From CBDCWQ01 sp965223435 (lineage in GTDB: Bacteria > Myxococcota > Kuafuiibacteriia > Kuafuiibacteriales > Kuafuiibacteriaceae), in the NCBI GenBank assembly GCA_965223435.1, contig CBDCWQ010000023.1:1240001-1304000 (forward strand): 64,000 nt of DNA. The letters are read 5' to 3'. The notes beneath the pieces were generated by a model. The model was not told where the DNA came from, searched no databases, and saw nothing but the letters and a program-made list of their open reading frames with translations. The first letter of the stretch is position 1. Each line of letters starts with the position of its first letter. The position numbers were made by a program, and so were the translations under genes. Positions 23,115-31,075 of this stretch are shown piece after piece.

Positions 23115-25967
23115 ATGCGCCCGTTCGTCGACCGTCATATCGGCCCCAGCGAATCCGACATCCAGGAGATGCTCGATACCCTAGGTTCGGGCTCGCTGGA
23201 TGCCCTTATGGATGAGACGGTGCCGGGCGCCATTCGCTTGGCCCAGCCTCTGTCGCTCGATACGCCCCTGACCGAACAAGAGCTCCTCGAGGCGCTCGCC
23301 GCCCTGGCGGCGCAAAACCGCGTGGCTCGGTCGATGATTGGGATGGGGTACGCGGACTGCATCACGCCCCCGGTCATTCAACGAAATATTCTCGAAAACC
23401 CCGGTTGGTATACCCAATACACGCCGTATCAGGCTGAGATTTCCCAAGGCCGCCTCGAGGCCTTGATGAACTTCCAAACCATGGTCGCCGATTTGACCGG
23501 GCTCCCTTTGGCCAACGCCTCGCTGCTCGATGAAGCGACGGCGGCCGCAGAAGCGATGTCGATGTGTGTGTCCATTGCCCGGGCGAAGAACCCCGTCTTT
23601 TACGTGGCGGACGATTGCCATCCCCAGACCATCGCCGTCATGAGGACGCGGGCAAAGCCGGTCGGCATTGATTTGCGGGTGGGCCCCTGGTCCGAGGCGA
23701 CCGCGGTCGATGGGGCACTGGTTGGGGTGTTGCTGCAGACGCCGAGTACCGACGGTAGGGTGCACGATCACCGCGCGCTGGTGGAGGCCATCCATGCCCG
23801 TGGTACGCTTGCGGTGTTTGCGACCGATCTGTTGGCGCTGACGGTTTTGGCGTCGCCCGGCGAACAGGGCGCAGACATCGCCATCGGTTCGTCGCAGCGT
23901 TTCGGGGTGGCGCTTGGGGCCGGAGGCCCCCATGCGGCCTTTATGGCCACCCGAAACGAACACAAGCGCCACATTCCCGGGCGCGTGGTCGGCGTTTCTC
24001 GCGACGCCGAAGGGCGGTCTGCCTATCGTTTGGCGCTTCAGACCCGCGAGCAGCATATTCGGCGCGAACGCGCCACCAGCAACATTTGCACCGCCCAAGT
24101 TCTCTTGGCGATCATGGCCAGCATGTATGCGGTGTACCATGGACCGCGTGGCCTAAAAGCCATCGCCGAGCGGGTTCATCAACTCACCTTGCTCTTGGCC
24201 GCCGGCTTGCGGCAACTGGGTTTTGCGCGACAAGAAGGTGCTTTTTTCGATACCCTGCGGGTGTCTTGTTCGATGGCCGAGGGACGGCGGGTGCTCGAAA
24301 AGGCCGAAGCCCAAGGCTACAATTTGCGCGCTTATCCCGGGGGAGACGTGGGCGTGGCCTTTGACGAAACCACCCGAGTGGACGATGTGATCGCACTTTT
24401 GGAAGTGTTCGCGGACCAAACGTCTTTGCCGTTTGCGGTGGATGCCCTGGCCTGTGAAGTTGCGCCGGCTTGGCCTCTTCCACTACAGCGGCAGACGCCG
24501 TACCTGACCCATGAGGTCTTTCATCAGTACCAGACGGAGCACGAGATGCTTCGTTACCTCCACCGGCTGGAGTCACGGGATCTGTCGTTGACGACGGCGA
24601 TGATTCCGCTTGGGTCATGCACCATGAAACTGAATGCCAGCGCCCAGATGGCGCCCGTGACTTGGCCAGGTTTTGCTCGCATTCACCCCTTTGCGCCCAC
24701 GGCCCAGGTACCGGGTTATCTGGAGCTTTTTCAGTCTTTGGAGCGGTGGTTGTCCGAGATTACGGGTTTTTTTGCGACCTCTTTACAGCCCAACGCTGGC
24801 TCGCAGGGCGAGTATGCGGGGCTTTTGGTGGTGCGCGCTTACCAGGAGGCCAACAATGAGGGGCATCGCAACGTCTGTCTGATTCCGACTTCGGCCCACG
24901 GGACAAATGCTGCGAGCGCGGTGATGGCGGGCCTCAAGGTGGTTCCGGTGGCCTGCGATGAGGATGGCAACATCGACTTTGTCGATCTCAAGAAAAAAGC
25001 AGAACAGCACCAAGACGCGCTTTCGGTTCTCATGATCACCTATCCCTCCACCCACGGTGTGTTTGAAGAGCACGTCCAGGAGGTTGCCGGTGTGGTTCAT
25101 CAATGCGGGGGACAAGTGTACCTCGATGGCGCCAACCTGAATGCGCAGGTGGGGCTTTGCCGACCGGGGGATCTGGGCGCCGATGTGTGCCATGTCAACC
25201 TCCACAAGACCTTCTGCATTCCTCATGGAGGTGGCGGTCCGGGCATGGGGCCTATCGCGGTCCAAAAACACTTGGCGCCGTATTTGCCCGGCCACCCTCT
25301 TGCTGTACGCAATCGCGAACAGGCGATCGGGCCGGTGAGTGCCGCCGAGTACGGGAGTCCGAATATCCTCCCCATTTCGTGGGCGTACATTGCGATGATG
25401 GGGGCGCCAGGACTCAAAAAGGCGAGTCAGGTGGCCATCCTGAATGCCAACTACATGGCCGAAAAGCTCAAGGCGCACTATGCGGTGCTCTACCGAGGAA
25501 AAAACGGGCGGGTCGCACACGAATTTGTCATCGATTTGAGGCCGTTCAAAAAAAGTGCAGGGATAGAGGTTGAAGATGTCGCCAAGCGACTCATCGACTA
25601 CGGTTTTCATGCGCCCACGATGTCGTGGCCGGTGGCCGGGACGCTCATGATTGAGCCCACCGAGAGCGAGTCCAGATCCGAACTCGATCGCTTTGTCGCG
25701 GCGATGATCGGCATTCGATCCGAGATTCGGGCCATCGAAGAAGGCCGGGCGGACAAGCGGGACAATCCGCTCAAAAACGCGCCCCACACCGCGGAGGCGG
25801 TCACGGCCGAGGACTGGACCCACGGCTACACCCGGCAAGAGGCCGCGTTCCCGCTTCCGTGGATTCGGGCCCACAAGTACTGGTCCCCCGTGGCTCGGGT
25901 CGACAATGCATTTGGTGATCGCAATCTGGTCTGTACTTGCCCGCCGATGCAAACCGAGGCGGATTGA
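23115..25967 (+). CDS. gcvP: Glycine dehydrogenase (decarboxylating), single-chain P-protein
   Basis: The PLP enzyme decarboxylates glycine and passes the aminomethyl group to lipoyl-GcvH in the glycine cleavage system. The 950 residues are full length for the one-chain form. The PLP lysine is Lys698 in HVNLHKTFCIPHGGGGPGMG. The N-terminal half (RHIGPSESDIQEML, GMGYADCITPPVIQRN, TPYQAEISQGRLEALMNFQT) and the C-terminal half (MIPLGSCTMKLNA) are both intact. ATG 23115 has AGGAGG seven bases upstream; an earlier in-frame start at 23004 adds residues without homology. No gcvT or gcvH is nearby, so the other subunits are encoded elsewhere. I saw no glycine riboswitch in the 156-bp leader. Confidence 0.97.
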   Translation: MRPFVDRHIGPSESDIQEMLDTLGSGSLDALMDETVPGAIRLAQPLSLDTPLTEQELLEALAALAAQNRVARSMIGMGYADCITPPVIQRNILENPGWYTQYTPYQAEISQGRLEALMNFQTMVADLTGLPLANASLLDEATAAAEAMSMCVSIARAKNPVFYVADDCHPQTIAVMRTRAKPVGIDLRVGPWSEATAVDGALVGVLLQTPSTDGRVHDHRALVEAIHARGTLAVFATDLLALTVLASPGEQGADIAIGSSQRFGVALGAGGPHAAFMATRNEHKRHIPGRVVGVSRDAEGRSAYRLALQTREQHIRRERATSNICTAQVLLAIMASMYAVYHGPRGLKAIAERVHQLTLLLAAGLRQLGFARQEGAFFDTLRVSCSMAEGRRVLEKAEAQGYNLRAYPGGDVGVAFDETTRVDDVIALLEVFADQTSLPFAVDALACEVAPAWPLPLQRQTPYLTHEVFHQYQTEHEMLRYLHRLESRDLSLTTAMIPLGSCTMKLNASAQMAPVTWPGFARIHPFAPTAQVPGYLELFQSLERWLSEITGFFATSLQPNAGSQGEYAGLLVVRAYQEANNEGHRNVCLIPTSAHGTNAASAVMAGLKVVPVACDEDGNIDFVDLKKKAEQHQDALSVLMITYPSTHGVFEEHVQEVAGVVHQCGGQVYLDGANLNAQVGLCRPGDLGADVCHVNLHKTFCIPHGGGGPGMGPIAVQKHLAPYLPGHPLAVRNREQAIGPVSAAEYGSPNILPISWAYIAMMGAPGLKKASQVAILNANYMAEKLKAHYAVLYRGKNGRVAHEFVIDLRPFKKSAGIEVEDVAKRLIDYGFHAPTMSWPVAGTLMIEPTESESRSELDRFVAAMIGIRSEIRAIEEGRADKRDNPLKNAPHTAEAVTAEDWTHGYTRQEAAFPLPWIRAHKYWSPVARVDNAFGDRNLVCTCPPMQTEAD

Positions 25968-25994
25968 GCGCAACTTATTCGCAGGGGTTAGAAA

Positions 25995-26026
25995 AGCTGC
26001 CAAACTTTTTTTGCGGCTCTTTTTTA
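25995..26026 (+). terminator. Intrinsic terminator after gcvP
   Basis: AGCTGC at 25995-26000 pairs with GCGGCT at 26013-26018 (one G-U pair) across a 12-base loop. A T run follows at 26020-26025. It lies 28 bp after the gcvP stop and is the best rho-independent terminator in the window. Confidence 0.7.
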
Positions 26027-26285
26027 CGGTTTATGTAAATAAACAGCAGAGGTTTCAGTCTCTTACGTGAAAAATGGAGGTCCTTTGCCTACAAGCACGC
26101 ACATGGTCATGAGGCTTGGGGGTTAGCGCAATAAGGACTGCAATGTCGTATACTGTTGATTCGACACCCAGAGGCTAACCTGGCTTGGGGCAAGCTCATG
26201 GCTTTGGCCAGAGCGGACACGACGGTCAGGGGCGGGTCACGGATGGACCGGGCCTCAATGAGAAATTGGGGAAGAGGAACAGCAC
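26027..26285 (+). promoter_or_regulatory. AT-richer leader upstream of the exported-protein operon
   Basis: This gap between the gcvP terminator and the DUF1592 gene holds no supported gene. It is clearly less GC-rich than its surroundings in its first 50 bases, with a near-palindrome around 26031-26044 (ttatgtaaataaac). TATACT at 26149-26154 is a good -10 match, but no convincing -35 sits 16-18 bp upstream; TTAGCG at 26123 is 20 bp away. Transcription of the 26286-34045 operon probably starts in this leader. The exact promoter is uncertain. Confidence 0.4.
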
Positions 26286-28082
26286 ATGCACGCGAGGTTG
26301 ATGGCGCTGGCTTTTTTGGTGCTCTTCGGGGGCTGTAAAAGCATTGTCAAGGACGCGAAGCCGGAGGCTTCGCAAGAAAAAAACCGCAAAAACGAGGACG
26401 GTGAACAGGGCGAACCGCCCAGTAACGGGAGCCCCGGTCCCTCACGACCCAGGCCCAGCCCTATTGTGAGCTGTGAGCCCCAAAATGAGACGCTCCCCTA
26501 CCGAGATCTACGTCGTCTCACCAGGCTCGAGTATCAGCGTGCCATCGAAGGCTTGTTTCCGAGGCAGGTATTGTCGTCGATTTCTTCGGCTTTTGGTTTG
26601 ATTCCCGCCGACCGTGTTGGGCCGGAGTTCGACAGCCACGCGCAGGGGGTGACCGCGGAGCACGTCCGGGGTTACGCGACCATGGCGGAAACGATCGGGC
26701 AGCTTTTGGAACGAAATGCGGGGGCACGGGCTCGTGTGCTTCCTTGTCTTGACGGGGCGACCGACGAATCGTGCATTGTGGGGTTCTTAAATGACTTCGG
26801 GCCACGCGTCTTGCGCAGGCCGCTCCAAGACGAGGAACAGAGAAGTTATCTTGAGCTTTACCGGCTGGGTGCGAAAAACGGTGTGGCCACGGGTCTTAGA
26901 ATGGTGGTCGCCTCCTTTTTGCAGTCACCCGATTTTCTCCTGAAGATGGAAGTTTTTGGACCTCCGGTTCAGGGCTCTACAGACCAGATTCATCTGACCG
27001 AGCACGAGCTCGCGGCCAAGTTGGCGTTTTACATTTGGGGCGATCTTCCAGACGAGGCACTTTTGGCCGCCGCAGCCAACAACGAGCTTGGCACCGACGC
27101 GGGATTGACCAAGCAGCTCGACCGAATGCTTGCTGACGAGCGTGCCATCCTAAGGACGCAGTGGTTTTTTGAGCAGTGGATGCAGTTGGATACGGTGCCC
27201 GATCTCGAGAATCTCAGCGCAGAAGTGCGCCGTGGACAGCACACTCAGAAGGTCAATCAGGGCATCGTGTTTCAGTCCAGGGAGCTTGTGAATCACGTGG
27301 TATGGGAGCTTCAAGGCAATTTTGGTGACCTGATGACCACCAACTATGCCCATATTGACAATGGGCTGATCGCGCAAATCTACAAAGCTGAAAACTGGGA
27401 GTGCTGCGGTCCGACGGTGGTGCGTTTCACGGATGGGCGCCGAAACGGGCTCCTGACCCGTATGGTGGTTCTCGCGGGGCCTGACGGACTCCAGCATCCT
27501 ATTTTTCGTGGCAAATTTATCCGGAAGCAAATCTTGTGCGGCACCCTCTTGTTGCCCGACGAAAGCTTGTTGTCCGATGGCGCGCTCGAGGAGCCGGAGG
27601 CAGATCCGGATGCTTCAACCCGCGAACGTTTCGCCAAAAAGACGGAGTCGGCGGAGTGCGCCGGCTGTCACACCCTCATGAACCCCCTTGGTTTTGCTTT
27701 GGGCAACTACGATGGCATGGGGCGCTACCAAACCGAAGAGTACGTGCTTGATTCAGAGGGCAAGGCTGCGGGAACGCAGCCCGTCAACGCGGAAGTGGAC
27801 CCCAACATCGAGCGCGAGGGCGTGGACCGCGTGAATGGTGCGGTGGAACTCGGGAAGCTCCTAGCGGATCACCCGGTAGCCCTAGAGTGTATGGCCCAGC
27901 ATTGGCTTGAGTTCAATATGGCACGAGACCGAGAAGGGACTGATGCCTGCGCAGTCCAGGATTTGACGCGTTCGCTCAGTGAGCCCGCAGGATTTCTTAA
28001 GATGATTCGGGGTTGGGTGTTGCGGCCGGAATTTCGAGTCAGACGCATTCTGAGATGCGAAGACGGAGGGCAAGGATCATGA
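26286..28082 (+). CDS. DUF1592/DUF1588/DUF1585 domain lipoprotein with CxxCH motif
   Basis: This is a 598-residue exported protein of the family known from Planctomycetes and Myxococcota. The N terminus is a short lipoprotein signal (MALAFLVLFGGCKS), then a disordered Pro/Ser/Glu linker. Domain markers follow in order: RDLRRLTRLEYQRAIEGLF (DUF1587-like), VLRRPLQDEEQRSYLELY (DUF1595-like), HELAAKLAFYIWGDLPDEAL (DUF1592), MVVLAGPDGLQHPIFRGKFI with ECAGCHTLMNPLGFALGNYD (DUF1588), and a DUF1585 tail with VELGKLLADHPVALECM. The C458-A-G-C-H462 string matches a c-type haem attachment site, so a redox role outside the cytoplasm is likely. Its TGA overlaps the ATG of the DUF1552 gene (ATGA). DUF1592 and DUF1552 proteins are usual partners; their substrate is unknown. 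Confidence 0.92.
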   Translation: MHARLMALAFLVLFGGCKSIVKDAKPEASQEKNRKNEDGEQGEPPSNGSPGPSRPRPSPIVSCEPQNETLPYRDLRRLTRLEYQRAIEGLFPRQVLSSISSAFGLIPADRVGPEFDSHAQGVTAEHVRGYATMAETIGQLLERNAGARARVLPCLDGATDESCIVGFLNDFGPRVLRRPLQDEEQRSYLELYRLGAKNGVATGLRMVVASFLQSPDFLLKMEVFGPPVQGSTDQIHLTEHELAAKLAFYIWGDLPDEALLAAAANNELGTDAGLTKQLDRMLADERAILRTQWFFEQWMQLDTVPDLENLSAEVRRGQHTQKVNQGIVFQSRELVNHVVWELQGNFGDLMTTNYAHIDNGLIAQIYKAENWECCGPTVVRFTDGRRNGLLTRMVVLAGPDGLQHPIFRGKFIRKQILCGTLLLPDESLLSDGALEEPEADPDASTRERFAKKTESAECAGCHTLMNPLGFALGNYDGMGRYQTEEYVLDSEGKAAGTQPVNAEVDPNIEREGVDRVNGAVELGKLLADHPVALECMAQHWLEFNMARDREGTDACAVQDLTRSLSEPAGFLKMIRGWVLRPEFRVRRILRCEDGGQGS

Positions 28083-29644
28083 GCAAGAAGATGTCAGACA
28101 GAAGATTCCCGCGGCGTACATTTTTGCGCGGGGCCGGATCCGTTTCTTTGGCGTTGCCTTTTTTGCCTTCCTTGGCTGGACGGGCTTTTGCCCAGATTTC
28201 CGGTAGCGGAAGTACAGAGGCCCCCAAAGGGGGCATCCGCAGGGTGATCTTTTTTTCTTTGCCCTACGGTACGGTTCAGGAACATTGGTTTCCAAGTGAT
28301 GCCGCGTTGACCGGGGCGCGTTCGGTGAGCAGCCGAGCCAAGGAGTCCAACCTGGTCGATGTGATGGGGAAAAACGGTCCCCTCACGGTATTCCAAAATA
28401 GTGTCTTTTCAGGCCTTTTTGACAAAATGCTGTTTCTCGACGGCATCGATGGACCATCGTCCATCGGCCACGAAAAGAGCTATTCGCTCACCGGTTTTGT
28501 CCGAGATGAACCCCAAGCGCTTCCCGGTTCCAGCATCGACCAAATCATCGCCAGTCGAGCGCGCATTTACAACAGTGAGCCGGCTTTTCGAACCCTGAAC
28601 ATTGCGTCTGGCCCGGGCACCCATGCCGGCTCGAGCATTTCGTATACGCAGAATGGTTCGAAGGTTGTTCCCGTGCCTCAGCTGTCGGATCCGGCAACCG
28701 TCTGGGATATTGCGTTTCAGTGGGTGAGTTCTGGGGGGGCTCAGGCGAATGCGGAGTTTGAGCAGCAGCGTGGTCGCCGGTTGAGCATCATCGATCATGT
28801 GAACGGGAGGCATAAGGCCCTTTTGGCGCACCCGAACTTGAGCTGTGAGGACCGGTCTCGGGTCGAAGCGTACCTTCAACACCTAAGAGACTATGAGTTG
28901 AGTATCAAAGACGCAAAGCTCATCGAATGTTCTACGCCGAGCCGGCCCGATATTGCGAGCTATGGGAGAAAGGACCAAGCTTGGACCCGGTATGCCGAAG
29001 ACCAGGTGGACAACATCATCCATACGGTCCGGTGTGGCCTCACCCATGTGGTGACTTTCAACGCGGAACCTTCCGCGCGGGGCTACCGAAACTTGCCGGG
29101 GGTTTTGGGGGACCACCATGGCCTCAGCCACGAAAAGGAGACTGCCAAGGCGGGGGAGGGGGCGGCGCTTGAGCTGTTTGAGGTCGATCGCTTTCATATG
29201 GGGCTTGTGGCTCGCCTGCTGCGTGGCCTGGACGTGGAGGAAGACCCCGGTAGCGGCCGCACTTTCTTGGACAACAGCATCGTTTTTGTAGGCAACGATA
29301 TGGGATCGGTCGCAAACCACAAAGGTCACCGAATGCCTTGCCTGCTCGCGGGAGGAAAAGGCTATTTCAAGCAGGGGAAGCTGATCGATTTTCGAAGCCC
29401 CTATTCTCAATCGTATGCCGGAACAGCGCGCACCGCCCGAATCGGGATTTCTTACAACGGTTTGCTGGTGACCATCTGCCAGGCCATGGGGCTCAGGCCA
29501 GAGGACTACGAGCTTGGGCAAGAGGGCGTTGGGGACTATACACCTTCCACCTACTACTATCGTCAGTTCCCGGGGGGCAAAGACGAGTATGTGGCCTATG
29601 CCTATGGAGACCGGCGGGCGCCCGTGCCCGAGCTGCTTGTATGA
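28079..29644 (+). CDS. DUF1552 domain protein, Tat-exported
   Basis: The 521-residue protein starts with a twin-arginine signal (FPRRTFLRGAGSVSLALPFL, ending near AGRAFAQ), so it is probably exported folded, perhaps with a cofactor. The body matches DUF1552: RRVIFFSLPYGTVQEHWFP, FLDGIDGPSS with a following GHEKSYSLTG, SIDQIIASR, LPGVLGDHHGLSHEKE and NSIVFVGNDMGSVANHKGHRMP, then LLVTICQAMGL. It is full length. The family is distantly like DUF1501/sulfatase-type exported proteins, but its reaction is unknown. It is coupled by ATGA overlaps both to the upstream DUF1592 gene and to the downstream lipoprotein gene. Confidence 0.93.
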   Translation: MSKKMSDRRFPRRTFLRGAGSVSLALPFLPSLAGRAFAQISGSGSTEAPKGGIRRVIFFSLPYGTVQEHWFPSDAALTGARSVSSRAKESNLVDVMGKNGPLTVFQNSVFSGLFDKMLFLDGIDGPSSIGHEKSYSLTGFVRDEPQALPGSSIDQIIASRARIYNSEPAFRTLNIASGPGTHAGSSISYTQNGSKVVPVPQLSDPATVWDIAFQWVSSGGAQANAEFEQQRGRRLSIIDHVNGRHKALLAHPNLSCEDRSRVEAYLQHLRDYELSIKDAKLIECSTPSRPDIASYGRKDQAWTRYAEDQVDNIIHTVRCGLTHVVTFNAEPSARGYRNLPGVLGDHHGLSHEKETAKAGEGAALELFEVDRFHMGLVARLLRGLDVEEDPGSGRTFLDNSIVFVGNDMGSVANHKGHRMPCLLAGGKGYFKQGKLIDFRSPYSQSYAGTARTARIGISYNGLLVTICQAMGLRPEDYELGQEGVGDYTPSTYYYRQFPGGKDEYVAYAYGDRRAPVPELLV

Positions 29645-30876
29645 GTACAGCGCTCCACGTTTCCCTCAGGTTTTTGGGGGCCTCGGTTTGGGTTGTGGGT
29701 TGCGGCTCTGCCGCTTCCCCCGAAAGAGCACATGCTCCGACTGAATCTACACGGGCCTCGAAGTCTGAGTCCTGTTTTGCGGGGCGAACGAGATGCGACG
29801 ATTTGTGTGTGGTGTTGTCCAGTGACGCGCAGCATTGCGGCGCTTGTGGCGCGGTTTGCGCAAGCTGGCAGACCTGTAGCGAAGGGGTTTGTGTCGACTC
29901 TGGGGTCGTGGATGCACAAGGGCGCGTAGGACGCTACAGCGCAATTGCCGTAGATTCCGAGCACCGCGTGCATGTGAGTTATTTCGACGAAACCCATAAC
30001 TACCGCCAGGCGCTGCGCTACGCGGTCCGCGATGACGGCGGTTGGCATGTGAGCACCATCGAAGACGAAGCTGCGGTGGGGGCCCACTCGTCCATAGCGC
30101 TCACCAAGAACGGATCACCGAGGATCAGCTACTACGATCAAACCAACGACTTGCTTCGTTACGCTCTGCTCGAAGACGGCGTTTGGCGTACCGAGGCCGC
30201 AGCCGTAGGGGGGCGTTTTACAGCGATGGTGCTTGATGCCGACGGGGATCCTCATGTCTTTCACTACGATTATACCACCGAAGATCTGCTGTACTCGCGG
30301 AGGGTGGGGACCAAGTGGCACACCCAAACCGTCGACTCCGAGGGGGATGTGGGCCGCTATGCGGACCTCGCGATGGCGGACGATGGGTCTCTTCACGTGA
30401 GCTACTATGACTTCAGCCGTGGCGATTTGCGGTATGCGTGGCTCAAAGACGGGAGCTGGCAACTCGAGACCGCAGATGAAGGCGGCGACGTCGGCAGCCA
30501 CACTTCGATCGTCGTGGACCGACACGGCGTGGTACACGTGGCATACCACGATGGAGCAAGGGGCACGTTGCGCTACGCCCGGCGAAGCGAAGGCCAATGG
30601 ACGTCTGAGCCCGTAGATGCATCACCCACCGTGGGAAGTTATGCCTCTTTGGCGATAGGGGGGCGGGGCCAGCTGCATATCGTCTACTACGATGCCCAAG
30701 CCCAAATCCTCAAAAGAGCTGAAAAGATGGAGGATGGGTGGGACATCGAGGTCCTCGACGCAGAAGAGGGCGTGGGGCGCTACGCCTCTATGGCCTTCGA
30801 CCAAGACGGCTTGATGCATGTGAGCTACTATGACAGCACGCTGCCGTCGCTCCGATACCTCCGCATTCTTCCTTGA
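29641..30876 (+). CDS. Lipoprotein with Cys-rich segment and seven-fold beta repeats
   Basis: This 411-residue lipoprotein has signal and lipobox WVVGC, then a short Cys-rich segment (about residues 45-85) containing HCGACGAVCASWQTC, a pattern common in myxobacterial surface proteins. The rest is made of about seven repeats of 45-50 residues. Each has the form VGRYxxxAxDxxxxxHVSYYDxxxxxLRYAxxxDGxWxxExVD, for example HVSYYDFSRGDLRYAWLKDG and HVAYHDGARGTLRYARRSEG. Seven units suggest a beta-propeller. Its ATG overlaps the DUF1552 stop. It may be a surface binding partner of the DUF1592/DUF1552 pair (inference). Confidence 0.82.
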   Translation: MSTALHVSLRFLGASVWVVGCGSAASPERAHAPTESTRASKSESCFAGRTRCDDLCVVLSSDAQHCGACGAVCASWQTCSEGVCVDSGVVDAQGRVGRYSAIAVDSEHRVHVSYFDETHNYRQALRYAVRDDGGWHVSTIEDEAAVGAHSSIALTKNGSPRISYYDQTNDLLRYALLEDGVWRTEAAAVGGRFTAMVLDADGDPHVFHYDYTTEDLLYSRRVGTKWHTQTVDSEGDVGRYADLAMADDGSLHVSYYDFSRGDLRYAWLKDGSWQLETADEGGDVGSHTSIVVDRHGVVHVAYHDGARGTLRYARRSEGQWTSEPVDASPTVGSYASLAIGGRGQLHIVYYDAQAQILKRAEKMEDGWDIEVLDAEEGVGRYASMAFDQDGLMHVSYYDSTLPSLRYLRILP

Positions 30877-31075
30877 AGGCGCTCCGTCCATCCCAGTGCC
30901 AGCGGTCTCGACTTTGGTCCAACCGGTGGTGGGTGAAGGTCGGGGCCTGTGGGCGTTCACGGCAAAATGGCCATTGCTTGCACTGCCATCGCGGGGGCCT
31001 CACAATTCTCAGAGGGATTTCGGGGCGGGGTGTACCCGGTCTCTGGTCGCTTTTGCGGTGCTCAAGGGGATCTGG

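Noticed and set aside
24783..26003. 406-codon open frame on the minus strand
   Set aside because: It lies opposite gcvP, which has all family motifs; no motif or ribosome binding site supports the antisense frame.
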